Below, in pieces: positions 43,544 through 52,745 of a stretch of 64,000 nucleotides of DNA. Source of the stretch: Desulforapulum sp034007745. Its GTDB lineage: Bacteria; Desulfobacterota; Desulfobacteria; Desulfobacterales; Desulfobacteraceae. Both the position numbers and the translations under genes were made by a program. The stretch spans positions 11,830 to 75,829 of the forward strand of contig JAVEQI010000014.1 in the NCBI GenBank assembly GCA_034007745.1. The letters run 5' to 3'. The number at the start of each line of letters is the position of its first letter. Positions within the stretch are counted from its first letter, which is position 1. The notes below the pieces were generated by a model. That model did not search any database. It worked only from the letters and a program-made list of their open reading frames with translations, and was not told the DNA's origin.

Positions 43544-44852
43544 AGGGTACCGCTGTCACTCCTGCTTGGTTGTGTAACGTACGCATCTGTTTAGCCAGGG
43601 ATTTAATCTCCCCTAAATCTGCGGTCATCATGTTCCAGCCGTACCAGTAGGCATAGTCCGGATTTACATGGAAGAACGCCTGGTAGGCACGCATCCGGTG
43701 CTTCATGAACATGCGCACCAGCACCTGGTCAATATGGGACAGGCCGTCAAGGTTTTCATCCCAATTGGCTCCATTGGTATGCATGAAGGTCAGCAGGAAG
43801 GGATAGTTTTGCGGATAACTTGCCGGTTTCTGAATTATTCCATCTTTATACAATGCGGCAACGGTTTCGATGGCATCTGCCATCAGACGGTCGGCCTTGG
43901 TCAGAATGGCGTCACCCATATCGAGCTGCTCTTTGGCGTATCGACGTGAATGGCACTTGGTGCAGGTATCGAGCATTTTGTTGCGCTCTTTTTCCCAGGA
44001 AGCCTGATCCAGCCTTGCCATATCGTATTTCTTGACCGCATCCAGAATAGCGGTAGGCTCGCCGGTTTCAGAATCGAGAACACCAAGGGCCTTGAGGATG
44101 GTCACACGATCCGCAGCGGCCTGGGGATCCTTCGGAAGAGGCAGACGCACACCCAAGAAGCCCCAGGCGGTGTGGTTCTCATGGGTGCCATTAGGTAAAT
44201 GGCAGGTCTGACAAGTGGGGGCGGCAGCTTTTTCCGGCAGATCGCCACTCTTCTTTACAAAATATCGCACGCCATGCTTGGAGCTGGACCACATTTCCCA
44301 CTGGGGATGATCGTAACCCATATGACACGTCTGGCAAGCCTGGGGATTCTGCGCTTCCTTCAGGGAAAATGCGTGCCGGGTATGACATTCATCACAGGAA
44401 TTGTTCTGGTAGCGATACCCTTTAGCCGCTTGATCGGCCTTTTGCTCTTCAGACCTAATTCCCATGTTATGACAACCACCACAGCCACGTCCCCCTTCGA
44501 TCAACTCATCAGGTGCCAGGTGGGTAGCCGGGATGGCATTGAGCACTGACCAGCCGTGGTTGTGTTTGCCCTTGGTAAATTCGGTAAATTGTTTGTCGTG
44601 GCACTCGGCACATTTTTCCTCATCAGGCAGAACAGCTTTCTGGTAGTCCTCGGCACTCTTGTGGGCATTGCCATGGCATTCATCGCAGGTTACATCCACC
44701 TGTGAGTGCCTGCTGGCTTCCCAATCCATAACCTGTCCCGGCGAATTCTTGCTGTGACAGTCGATGCAGTCCTTGTTGGCCAGCGCTGCTGTTGCAGCAC
44801 TGAAAATAAACCCCACACATACGATCCACATGAACAATAGAGTCTTCTTCAT
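43542..44852 (-). CDS. Octaheme HAO-like cytochrome c (epsilon-Hao type)
   Basis: Periplasmic protein with signal peptide 1-25 and eight CxxCH haem sites (Cys29, 56, 81, 124, 153, 173, 214, 297). The later body has the hydroxylamine-oxidoreductase family signatures AWGFLGVRLPLP, LDAVKKYDMARL and NPDYAYWYGWN. In strict anaerobes, HAO-like octaheme proteins are thought to reduce nitrite or hydroxylamine rather than oxidise it. Whether the P460 cross-linking tyrosine is present cannot be decided without alignment. Monocistronic, with a strong terminator. Confidence 0.88.
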   Translation of the reverse strand: MKKTLLFMWIVCVGFIFSAATAALANKDCIDCHSKNSPGQVMDWEASRHSQVDVTCDECHGNAHKSAEDYQKAVLPDEEKCAECHDKQFTEFTKGKHNHGWSVLNAIPATHLAPDELIEGGRGCGGCHNMGIRSEEQKADQAAKGYRYQNNSCDECHTRHAFSLKEAQNPQACQTCHMGYDHPQWEMWSSSKHGVRYFVKKSGDLPEKAAAPTCQTCHLPNGTHENHTAWGFLGVRLPLPKDPQAAADRVTILKALGVLDSETGEPTAILDAVKKYDMARLDQASWEKERNKMLDTCTKCHSRRYAKEQLDMGDAILTKADRLMADAIETVAALYKDGIIQKPASYPQNYPFLLTFMHTNGANWDENLDGLSHIDQVLVRMFMKHRMRAYQAFFHVNPDYAYWYGWNMMTADLGEIKSLAKQMRTLHNQAGVTAVP

Positions 44853-44947
44853 TGTTATCTTGCCTCCTTTTTTATGTTGTTAACTCCGATAAGGTTCATC
44901 CACAATGGATGGATCTTATCGTGAGTTTGGATAATCGCTGTTACATG

Positions 44948-45871
44948 CTATCCCCTTGGATGGTATTTTTTGTGCATATCAACCAGGTATTTCTTTGATA
45001 CATGGGTGTAGATCTGGGTTGAGGCAATGTCTGTGTGGCCAAGCATGGTCTGGACGCTTCTCAGGTCTGCGCCCCCCTCTAAAAGATGGGTGGCAAACGA
45101 ATGGCGCAGGGTGTGGGGGGAAACTTCGGTTGAGATGCCTGCTTCAACGGCAAGTTTTTTTAAAAGCTTCCAGAAGCCCTGGCGAGTCATGGGTTTTCCC
45201 GCCCTTGCGACAAAGAGATAGCGACTTGATATGTCCTTGAGCAGCCATGGTCGACCCCATTCCAGCCACTCCTGGGTGCGTTTCCTTGCATGGGAGCCAA
45301 ACGGGACGATTCTTTCCCTTGATCCCTTGCCAAAGATCCTGACAAAGCAGGCCACAAGATCCACCTGGTCTGTAGTTAAACCTATGAGTTCTGAAACTCT
45401 TAGTCCTGCACCATAGAGGATCTCGAGCATGGCTGCATTGCGAAGCCCCCTGGGTGTTGTCCGGTCGGGTTTTTCAAGGAGGGTCGCCACTTGATCGGGT
45501 GAAAGAAAGTGGGGAAGGCTAGTTCCGATTTTGGGGATGTCGATCAGGGTTAACGGGTTTATCGCTGTAATTCTCTCCTGGACAAGGAAACGGTAAAACC
45601 CCCGCACGGCAATGAGGTGTCTGGCCCGTGAGCGAGGGGTGAGTCCCATCTTCTCCATGTGGACAAGCCAGGATAGAATCACGACGGTGTCAACATGACC
45701 TTGATCCTGCTCAGGATTCTGGCTATGACCCTTGTCAATGGCTGATATCTTGTTCTTTTCAAGAAAATCTGCAAAGGCTGAAAGATCCATGGCATAGGAC
45801 TCAAGGGTGTTCTGGGCAAGCCCGCGTTCGAGGGTCAGGTGGGCCAGATATCGGTCGATTAAAAGGTCCAT
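44948..45871 (-). CDS. xerD: Site-specific tyrosine recombinase XerD
   Basis: 307 residues: SAM-like N-terminal DNA-binding domain (about 1-95) and catalytic domain (about 115-300). Catalytic residues are the Arg of GAGLRVSEL, HTLRHSFATHLL (His-x2-Arg), LGHTDIASTQIYTHV with the second His and the nucleophile Tyr. Length and the absence of mobile-element neighbours fit the chromosome-dimer-resolution enzyme rather than an integrase. Directly abuts the M24 peptidase gene. Confidence 0.9.
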   Translation of the reverse strand: MDLLIDRYLAHLTLERGLAQNTLESYAMDLSAFADFLEKNKISAIDKGHSQNPEQDQGHVDTVVILSWLVHMEKMGLTPRSRARHLIAVRGFYRFLVQERITAINPLTLIDIPKIGTSLPHFLSPDQVATLLEKPDRTTPRGLRNAAMLEILYGAGLRVSELIGLTTDQVDLVACFVRIFGKGSRERIVPFGSHARKRTQEWLEWGRPWLLKDISSRYLFVARAGKPMTRQGFWKLLKKLAVEAGISTEVSPHTLRHSFATHLLEGGADLRSVQTMLGHTDIASTQIYTHVSKKYLVDMHKKYHPRG

Positions 45872-46987
45872 CTATAACCTGAAATCCCCGTAATCCATTG
45901 AGTTCAATACCTCGGCCCCGGTGTCGGTTACAACCACCATGTTTTCCAGGCGGATGCCTCCCCATTCTGGAATGTAGATGCCGGGTTCCACGGTGATCAC
46001 CATGCCGGACTCAAGGGCCGAATGGTTGAGCCTTGACACCCTGGGCTCTTCGTGGATGACAAGGCCTACACCATGGCCAAGGCTGTGGCCGAATTTCCCC
46101 CTGTAAGGTGTGGCATCGATGTAGTCCCTGGCGATTTTATCGATGCTGCTTGCCGGAACCCCCGGGGCAATGGCTTCTATGGCAATGCGCTGGGCCTGGA
46201 ACAAAATCTCGTAAATCTCCTCGAATGGAGAGTCCGGCTCTCCGATCACCAGGGTTCGGGTGGTGTCGCTGCAATAGCCGTTTAGCCTTGCGCCAAAATC
46301 AAAGAGCAGGGGTTCTCCCTTTTTAAACTGCCTGGAACCTGGTGTGGCGTGGGCAAGGGCACTGTTGGGGCCGGAGGCTGCGATTACGGGAAATGAAAGT
46401 CCGTCGGCCCCCATCTCCCGCATGGTCTTTTCAAGAAGCCAGGCTGCCTCCCTTTCGGTCATGCCGACCCGGATCTGGGGTCTGAGCTTTAAAAAGGCAT
46501 TTTCAGCAAGGCTTAATACCTCTTTGATCTTGATTAGTTCCCCGGGATCCTTGTTCGTTCTAAATGATCCAAGGAGGTCGTCTGCCGGGGATAATTTGAT
46601 CTCAAGATCCCCGTCCTTTTCGATCTCTTTACACAGCTTTTGATAGAGCCTGTAGGTCAGCCTTGACTCTTCAATGCCGACTTGACGGGCATCCACCGAC
46701 TTCAACAGTCCGGGAAGCTCCTCGATCAGGCTTTTTTTGCAGCAGTGGACAGTGTAGAGGCTTGCCTCGTCCCTTGCCTGGGTGTCATAGCGCGAATCTG
46801 TTGCAAGGATGAGGTCCTTTGGGGTGATGATGAGCAGTCCCGCAGTTTCATCGTAGTTCCCGTCCTCTCCTGTGTACCCGCTTAAGTATCGTCTGTTTGC
46901 ATCTGACAGAACTACAATTGTGTCAAAGATTGTGGCAGTTTCCTGCCTTAGACGCTGGATTCTCTGTTTGATAATTTCTTTTTCCAA
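45872..46987 (-). CDS. Xaa-Pro peptidase, M24B family
   Basis: 371 residues: creatinase-like N-terminal domain (about 5-135), then pita-bread catalytic domain. Metal ligands are in LFDFGARLNGYCSDTTRT (two Asp), GHSLGHGVGLVIHE (His), VITVEPGIYIP (Glu) and GIRLEN (Glu). Cuts N-terminal Xaa-Pro bonds or dipeptides in peptide turnover. Upstream of xerD with no spacing, so co-transcribed. Confidence 0.92.
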   Translation of the reverse strand: MEKEIIKQRIQRLRQETATIFDTIVVLSDANRRYLSGYTGEDGNYDETAGLLIITPKDLILATDSRYDTQARDEASLYTVHCCKKSLIEELPGLLKSVDARQVGIEESRLTYRLYQKLCKEIEKDGDLEIKLSPADDLLGSFRTNKDPGELIKIKEVLSLAENAFLKLRPQIRVGMTEREAAWLLEKTMREMGADGLSFPVIAASGPNSALAHATPGSRQFKKGEPLLFDFGARLNGYCSDTTRTLVIGEPDSPFEEIYEILFQAQRIAIEAIAPGVPASSIDKIARDYIDATPYRGKFGHSLGHGVGLVIHEEPRVSRLNHSALESGMVITVEPGIYIPEWGGIRLENMVVVTDTGAEVLNSMDYGDFRL

Positions 46988-47200
46988 TGGGTCTCCTCTA
47001 TCAGCAATCGTGAGAACTGCTGTTCATTAGTGTGATTTTTCAGTTATGCATCTGAAACCAAAGGCACAGTCTTCCCATGATTGATTGTTATGAAAATCTA
47101 TTATGGATGAAAACAGTCATCCTTTCAAGAATGGATTTTTAGGTTGTTTTATTGATTTGTAGGATTGAAAAAAACAACGGTTGTGGTAGTGTACGATTCT

Positions 47201-47965
47201 ATGGGAATAATAATTACAATAACCGGCCAAAGGGGCGGAAACGGCAGAAGCGTTGCAGCGGTAAATCTGTCTGCCTCCCTTGCCCTTCTTGAAAGAAAAA
47301 CTCTGCTTGTGGATTGCGATCCCCGGGCCTGTTCCACTTTAATTTCGGGTGCTGACTTTCCCCCCGGCTATTTTGATTTGAGTTCTGTTCTGACGGGTAA
47401 AGTTGACCTGGCAGGGGCGGTTTTAAAAACCCGACTGGGGTTCATGGATGTTCTGCCATCGAGTTTCAATCTTTTCCATGCGGCAGCAAGACTCTCCCGC
47501 AACGCCGGAAGCGAAAGAATTCTGAGGGCCTTATTAAGAGAGTTAAAGACAGAGTATGATTATATAATAGTTGATCCTCCCCCCTCCTATAGCTTTTTAA
47601 CGGTAATGGCCATGGCCTCAGCCGACTGGCTTGTCCTGCCGTTTCACTGCACCCCGGAGGCAGTTCAAGATCTTAGATCGTTTCTTTGGATGGTACACCA
47701 TGTCAAGGGCAGCTTTCAGAGGGACTTGAAGATAGCGGGTGCTTTTTTCAACCAATGCAGTTCCAGGGATGATATTGACTTTTTCCTGGAAGGAAAAGAC
47801 CTCAGGGGTGTTGAGAAAATGGTGTTTAAAAGCTTTATTCCCCGGGATAATGCCCTGGTGACAGCATCCCGGCTTGGCCAACCCGTTGCACTCTTTGATA
47901 TTGAAACTCCGGGTGCAAGGGCCTATCTTGATCTTGCAATTGAATTGATTTCATTCTTTAACTGA
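47201..47965 (+). CDS. ParA/MinD-like ATPase with altered Walker A
   Basis: 254 residues of the SIMIBI ParA/MinD class. Beta-1 and P-loop are followed by LLVDCDPRAC (Walker A') and DYIIVDPPPSYSFLT (Walker B region). The deviant P-loop KGGxGKT reads RGGNGRS here, so both the signature lysine and the phosphate-binding lysine are arginine. This suggests weak or no ATP hydrolysis. Start taken at ATG 47201; the frame opens at TTG 47165. No ParB partner is adjacent; a 134-residue protein of unknown function follows. Confidence 0.82.
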   Translation: MGIIITITGQRGGNGRSVAAVNLSASLALLERKTLLVDCDPRACSTLISGADFPPGYFDLSSVLTGKVDLAGAVLKTRLGFMDVLPSSFNLFHAAARLSRNAGSERILRALLRELKTEYDYIIVDPPPSYSFLTVMAMASADWLVLPFHCTPEAVQDLRSFLWMVHHVKGSFQRDLKIAGAFFNQCSSRDDIDFFLEGKDLRGVEKMVFKSFIPRDNALVTASRLGQPVALFDIETPGARAYLDLAIELISFFN

Positions 47966-48056
47966 GAACCATGGGAATAATAAAATCCAGCACACAAAAA
48001 ACCTGTGTTCTATTGGCGTGTTTTAATGTTTCTTTACTCCTGACGGGATGGCAGCG

Positions 48057-48458
48057 ATGAAAATAACCAATAGGGAAACAATCAAAGCTGGCGAGCGCGA
48101 GTTCATCGATAATATTAATGCCGAACTTGACTGGGAGGCAATTGAAGTCCTGCTGTTGGAAAAGCACAAATTCAGCCTTGAAGAGGTGGAGTATAAAAAA
48201 GGTGACCTTGTCGTATTCAACGAACAGATTGCCTATAAGTTTGACTTCCATATTAAAGTACCCCTTTCGGTTGTGTTCGGCCGGGACGGAAAGTGCCTTG
48301 ACATTTCAACCGCAGGGTTCGAAGAAAAAGAGACCCAAACGGACATTTTCTCGAACAACTCTGCTGCAAATATCACCACCAGGCCAGCCCTCCAGGGCAT
48401 GGCCTCGACCATTGCGGAGCTGATTTCAGATATTAACCAGGAAAACGATGATGGGTGA
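48057..48458 (+). CDS. Conserved-looking hypothetical protein
   Basis: 134 residues, no signal peptide or membrane helix. The N-terminal third is acidic and helical (EREFIDNINAELDWEAIEVLLL). The middle is beta-rich and amphipathic (YKFDFHIKVPLSVVFGRDG), and the tail is Asn/Ser-rich. I do not recognise a family. It follows the ParA-like gene on the same strand after 91 bases and precedes the mqn cluster. An ATG three codons earlier (48048) is also possible. Codon usage looks like its neighbours. Confidence 0.65.
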   Translation: MKITNRETIKAGEREFIDNINAELDWEAIEVLLLEKHKFSLEEVEYKKGDLVVFNEQIAYKFDFHIKVPLSVVFGRDGKCLDISTAGFEEKETQTDIFSNNSAANITTRPALQGMASTIAELISDINQENDDG

Positions 48459-48541
48459 ACCGCCCGCCCTTGAAAGATAAAAAGTCGAAGATCAGTCAGT
48501 CAGGAAAAAAAATAGTCAGGAGGGTAAAGAGGAGATAGTGA

Positions 48542-49639
48542 GTGAAGCTCGAATTTGCCGATAAACGGCTCAACGCCATTGGCGCAAAACTAAATGAAAA
48601 AATCCGTCTTTCACGACAGGACGGGCTTCTTCTTTTTGAGACACAGGATCTTACAGGTGTGGGCATGCTTGCCAACAGGGTGCGCCGGGATATCCACGGC
48701 AATCTTGCCTATTATGTTTACAACCAGCACCTTAACTATACCAACGTGTGCAGGAACCGTTGCAGGTTTTGCGCCTATGCCGTGGACAGGGTGGACCGGG
48801 GGGCCTATACCTGGACCATGGACGAGATTGAACGGCGACTCAATGACCGTATTGCAGAACCTGTAAACGAACTTCACATCGTTGGAGGGCTCAATCCGGC
48901 CCTTGACTTTGACTATTTCATCAATCTTCTCAAGACTGTGAAGCGTGTGAGACCCCTTGCAAAGATCAAGGCTTTCACCTGTGTTGAAATCGACTACCTT
49001 GCCGAGCTTTCTGGCCTTTCCATTAACGATACTGTGCGGTCGTTGAAGGATGCAGGTCTTGACATGATGCCCGGCGGCGGAGCCGAGGTGATGAGCGACC
49101 GGGTGAGGGACGAGCTTTTTCCAAAAAAGATCGATTCCAGGCGATGGCTCGAGATTATGGAGGCGGTCCATGGAAACGGCCTTACATCCAATGCCACCAT
49201 GCTTTACGGCCATATCGAGACCATGGAGGAGAGGGTGGACCATCTTTTAGCCCTGAGGGATCTTCAGGACAGAACCCATGGTTTTTCCGCCTACATTCCC
49301 CTGGCCTTTCATTCTGAGAACACAAAGCTTGCCCATCTGCCCCCCACAACCGCCGTGGACGACCTCAAGAACGTCGCCGTTGCAAGGCTTTTGCTTGACA
49401 ACTTTGATCACATCAAGGCCTACTGGGTCATGATTGGTGAAAAACTCGCCCAGGTGGCCCTCTCCTACGGTGCAGATGATCTTGACGGCACCATCATCGA
49501 AGAGCGGATTACCCACACGGCAGGGGCAAAATCGGCAAGGGGGCTTTCACGGGATGAGATGGAGTCAATGATCCGCTCGGCAGGTTTTGTGCCGGTTGAA
49601 AGGGATTCGTTCTATAACCCCGTTAACCAGGCCCGTTAA
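48542..49639 (+). CDS. mqnE: Aminodeoxyfutalosine synthase
   Basis: Radical SAM enzyme that joins the chorismate-derived enolpyruvyl-benzoate to SAM, giving aminodeoxyfutalosine, the second step of the futalosine menaquinone route. The [4Fe-4S] ligands are in CRNRCRFCAY (about residues 62-69). Further family signatures are NELHIVGGLNP and MMPGGGAEV. GTG start with AGGAG 9 bases upstream. Related to the following mqnC, from which it is 14 bases away. Confidence 0.93.
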   Translation: MKLEFADKRLNAIGAKLNEKIRLSRQDGLLLFETQDLTGVGMLANRVRRDIHGNLAYYVYNQHLNYTNVCRNRCRFCAYAVDRVDRGAYTWTMDEIERRLNDRIAEPVNELHIVGGLNPALDFDYFINLLKTVKRVRPLAKIKAFTCVEIDYLAELSGLSINDTVRSLKDAGLDMMPGGGAEVMSDRVRDELFPKKIDSRRWLEIMEAVHGNGLTSNATMLYGHIETMEERVDHLLALRDLQDRTHGFSAYIPLAFHSENTKLAHLPPTTAVDDLKNVAVARLLLDNFDHIKAYWVMIGEKLAQVALSYGADDLDGTIIEERITHTAGAKSARGLSRDEMESMIRSAGFVPVERDSFYNPVNQAR

Positions 49640-49653
49640 TAAAGGATTAGACC

Positions 49654-50679
49654 ATGGTAAGCGAGAGAATATCCAGGGAAGAGGGGCTGAAACTCTTTTA
49701 CGAGGCAGACCTTTTAACCCTGGCAAGGCTTGCGGAAAATAAGAGGTTTGAACTCCATCCGGAAAGGATCGTCACCTTTGTCGTTGACCGCAACATCAAC
49801 TATACAAACATCTGTGTTTCAGGCTGCCGTTTTTGCGCCTTTTACAAGACCCCGGAGAGCAAAGAGGGGTACGTAATCACACTGGCTGATCTCCGGGAGA
49901 AGATAAAAGAAACCATGGAGCTTGGCGGAACCCAGATCCTTCTCCAGGGGGGAATGAACCCTGATCTGTCCCTTGATTATTACACGGATCTGTTGAAGTT
50001 CATAAAGGATAATTTTGATATCCATATCCATGGATTCTCCCCGCCGGAAATCTCTTATATATCTGAAAAGTCAGGTCTTTCAATTGCCGAAACCATTGCC
50101 CGACTGAAAGGGGCGGGGCTTGATTCTATTCCCGGCGGCGGGGCCGAAATTTTAAGCGACCAGGTGAGAAAAAAAGTTTCCCCGGGCAAGTGCTCGGCCG
50201 ACACCTGGATCGAGGTGATGCGCCAGGCCCATCTGTCGGGCATGCGCTCCAGCGCAACCATGATGTTCGGCCACCTTGAAGAGCCCAGTCATATAGTCGA
50301 GCACCTCTCAAGGATAAGGGATCTCCAGGACGAGACCGGCGGGTTTACAGCCTTTATTCCCTGGACCTTCCAGCCTGATAACACAAAAATCCAGGTGCCG
50401 AAGACAGGGTCGGTTCCCTATCTGCGGGTTCTTGCCCTGAGTCGGATTTTCCTTGATAATATCGACAACATCCAGGCCTCCTGGGTGACTCAAGGGGACA
50501 AGATTGCCCAGACAGCCCTTTTCTACGGGGCCAATGACATGGGCAGTACCATGATCGAGGAGAATGTTGTGGCTGCTGCGGGGGTTAATTTTATGCTCCC
50601 GGAATCTGAAATTAAAAGACTTATCACAACGGCCGGGTTTGAGGCGAGGAAGCGGGACTGCTTTTATAATCTACTATGA
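49654..50679 (+). CDS. mqnC: Cyclic dehypoxanthine futalosine synthase
   Basis: Radical SAM enzyme cyclising dehypoxanthine futalosine. The cluster motif is CVSGCRFCAF (about residues 50-57), with LLQGGMNPDLSLDYY and SIPGGGAEILSD as family blocks and a C-terminal FEARKRDCFYNLL. 341 residues, typical. Its stop overlaps the next gene's start (ATGA), so the order mqnE-mqnC-deaminase-mqnA is one operon. Confidence 0.93.
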   Translation: MVSERISREEGLKLFYEADLLTLARLAENKRFELHPERIVTFVVDRNINYTNICVSGCRFCAFYKTPESKEGYVITLADLREKIKETMELGGTQILLQGGMNPDLSLDYYTDLLKFIKDNFDIHIHGFSPPEISYISEKSGLSIAETIARLKGAGLDSIPGGGAEILSDQVRKKVSPGKCSADTWIEVMRQAHLSGMRSSATMMFGHLEEPSHIVEHLSRIRDLQDETGGFTAFIPWTFQPDNTKIQVPKTGSVPYLRVLALSRIFLDNIDNIQASWVTQGDKIAQTALFYGANDMGSTMIEENVVAAAGVNFMLPESEIKRLITTAGFEARKRDCFYNLL

Positions 50680-51869
50680 GTTCTTATTTTAAAAATTGTG
50701 AGATCATCCATCACCTGAATGGCAGCGGTGTTGTTCACAGGGCAGCCTGGGTGGTTCTAAATCCCTGGAATATACTTGAGAATGGCTATGTCAGGGTGGA
50801 AAACAACAAGATTGTCGAGGTGGGGAGAGACTATTCCGGAACCGACGGGATAGATCATGGTTCCGGGGTGCTCATGGCTGGTCTCGTCAACGCCCACGTC
50901 CATCTTGAGCTTTCGGCCCTCAGGGGGAGATTGTCCTTTGGTATGGGGTTCAAGGCCTGGGTGGCAGATCTTCTCAAAGAACGTACAAGGCTTGGCGTCC
51001 CGGCCCTGGAAGCTGCTGCCCTGGATGGCATAGCCCGGACCCTTGGATCCGGTACCCTTTGTGTGGGTGAAATATCCACCCTGGGCATTACCCGGGATAT
51101 GGTGGCTGATTCAGGACTTTCGGGTATCTGGTTCCAGGAAATGCTGGGCTCAGACCAGGTTTTGCCCGACCTTGATTTCGAGTTTCGCCCGGATCAGGAG
51201 CTTAGTTTTTCCGTTGCAGGTCATGCTCCCCACACCTGTTCACCTGGTCTTTTAAAAAGGCTTAAACAAGAATCTCTGCTCCACGACCAAATTTTTTCAA
51301 TCCATGTGGCTGAATCAAATGATGAGTTTGAATTTATTCAGACAGCCCAAGGGGCTTGGGCCGATTTCCTCGAGGAGCGGGGCATTGATTTTTCCCACTG
51401 GCCCCTTCCTGGGGCAAGTCCGGTGACCTATCTTGACAGCTTGAACCTGCTTGATTCAAAGACCCTTGCCGTTCATCTCTTAACCGTCGATAAAAAAGAC
51501 CTTGGTATTCTGATGGAACGGGGGGTTAAAACCGTTGTCTGTCCCAGGAGCAGCAAAAATCTCCACGCCAGGCTTCCTTGCATCAGGCGGCTCCTTGACC
51601 ACGGATTCACCCCTGCCCTTGGAACTGACAGCCTTGCCAGCTGTGATTCCCTAAGCATGGCCGACGAGATGGCCTTTGTGGCTCAAAACTATCCTGATAT
51701 TTCACCCGCCGAGATCCTTGCCATGGCAACCTGTTACGGGGCAAAGGCCCTTGGTGTTGACAACAAAATAGGAACGCTTGAACCGGGGCGATGGGCGAGA
51801 TTTCTCTTTGTCCCGGTTGAGGCAAATAATCCTGAACAGCTATTGGAAACCCTTACACGCAATGAATAA
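50676..51869 (+). CDS. Amidohydrolase, probable aminodeoxyfutalosine deaminase
   Basis: 397 residues of the amidohydrolase superfamily. Metal-binding HxH is in LVNAHVHLELSAL. Further metal/catalytic residues are in GHAPHTCSP, SIHVAESNDEFEF and GTDSLASCDS. By position inside the mqn operon it most likely deaminates 6-amino-6-deoxyfutalosine to futalosine (the MqnX role). The substrate is inferred from context; general chlorohydrolase/ATZ-type enzymes look alike. It overlaps mqnC by four bases and mqnA by eight. Confidence 0.82.
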   Translation: MSSYFKNCEIIHHLNGSGVVHRAAWVVLNPWNILENGYVRVENNKIVEVGRDYSGTDGIDHGSGVLMAGLVNAHVHLELSALRGRLSFGMGFKAWVADLLKERTRLGVPALEAAALDGIARTLGSGTLCVGEISTLGITRDMVADSGLSGIWFQEMLGSDQVLPDLDFEFRPDQELSFSVAGHAPHTCSPGLLKRLKQESLLHDQIFSIHVAESNDEFEFIQTAQGAWADFLEERGIDFSHWPLPGASPVTYLDSLNLLDSKTLAVHLLTVDKKDLGILMERGVKTVVCPRSSKNLHARLPCIRRLLDHGFTPALGTDSLASCDSLSMADEMAFVAQNYPDISPAEILAMATCYGAKALGVDNKIGTLEPGRWARFLFVPVEANNPEQLLETLTRNE

Positions 51870-52695
51870 CGACACCCTTGCCATGGGGCGGATGGATTAC
51901 ATCAACGCCTCCCCTGTATATTACGGCCTTAACAACGGGCTGCTGCCCTCCTGGATCACCATGACCGATGGTCCGCCGGCCGTGCTGAACGCCATGATTC
52001 TCAAAGGTGATCTTGCCATAAGCCCCATTTCATCTGGATTTTACGGCTGTCACCACAGGGATCTGCTGGTACTTCCGGATCTTTCCATTTCCTGCAACGG
52101 GCCTGTGCTTTCGGTGATCCTTATGGGCAATTACTCCATCGAAGATCTTGACGGCAAAAAGGTTGTGCTTACCGAGGATTCTGCCACCTCAGCCCTTCTT
52201 GTACGCCTGCTGTTTGCCGAACATGGAGTTGCCCCGGTTTTTGTGACGGGGAGAATGCGAACCCCGGAGGATATCCCGGGCGATGCAGGTGCGGTTCTTG
52301 TTATTGGAGATGCGGCACTGACCCAGCCCTGGGACGATTTTTTCCCCATCCGCATGGATCTTGGGGAGCTCTGGCACCAGAAAACCGGAATGCCCTTTGT
52401 GTTTGCCCTCTGGGTGGTGAGAAGAGATTATGCCCAGCGTTATCCGGATCGGGTGGCCCGGGCTTTGAGTTTGTTTCACCTGTCAAGGCAGCAGGGCTAT
52501 GGGAATATCGAAACGGTCATAGACAGGGGGGTGGATAAGCTCAAACTTCCCCGTTCTTTGATCGAGCGTTACTACCAGGTACTGTTCTGCGATCTTGATC
52601 AGCCAAAGATCCAGGCCCTGGAGCATTTTTTTGAAAGTCTATACACGCATAAGCTTTTCACTGAACGGGTCAAGGTCGAGCTTTTTCAGCCCTAA
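51862..52695 (+). CDS. mqnA: Chorismate dehydratase
   Basis: 277 residues with a periplasmic-binding-protein-like fold but no signal peptide. It starts with the MqnA hallmark GRMDYINASPVYYGL and has AISPISSGFYG and VLTEDSATSALL. Converts chorismate to 3-enolpyruvyl-benzoate, entry step of the futalosine path. ATG 51862 overlaps the preceding stop (ATGAATAA); the frame opens further upstream at 51778. Convergent with mqnD. Confidence 0.9.
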   Translation: MNNDTLAMGRMDYINASPVYYGLNNGLLPSWITMTDGPPAVLNAMILKGDLAISPISSGFYGCHHRDLLVLPDLSISCNGPVLSVILMGNYSIEDLDGKKVVLTEDSATSALLVRLLFAEHGVAPVFVTGRMRTPEDIPGDAGAVLVIGDAALTQPWDDFFPIRMDLGELWHQKTGMPFVFALWVVRRDYAQRYPDRVARALSLFHLSRQQGYGNIETVIDRGVDKLKLPRSLIERYYQVLFCDLDQPKIQALEHFFESLYTHKLFTERVKVELFQP

Positions 52696-52705
52696 TTCAA
52701 GTTTC

Positions 52706-52745
52706 ATGCTTCGTTGTGTCCGTGAGGACATGTGGGGTTATAGGA
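52706..52745. repeat. TTCGTTGTG-hairpin-CATGTG element, copy C (short)
   Basis: The core TTCGTTGTG, a 5-bp hairpin (TGTCC-GTGA-GGACA) and CATGTGGGGTT match the cores of copies A (32711-32803) and B (56661-56760). The stem sequence differs but pairing is kept. It fills the convergent mqnA/mqnD gap and overlaps the mqnD stop codon. Confidence 0.65.

Noticed and set aside
44948..45871. The tyrosine recombinase as a phage or island integrase.
   Set aside because: Length, motifs and the neighbouring M24 peptidase fit housekeeping XerD. No attachment-site repeats or tRNA gene were seen.
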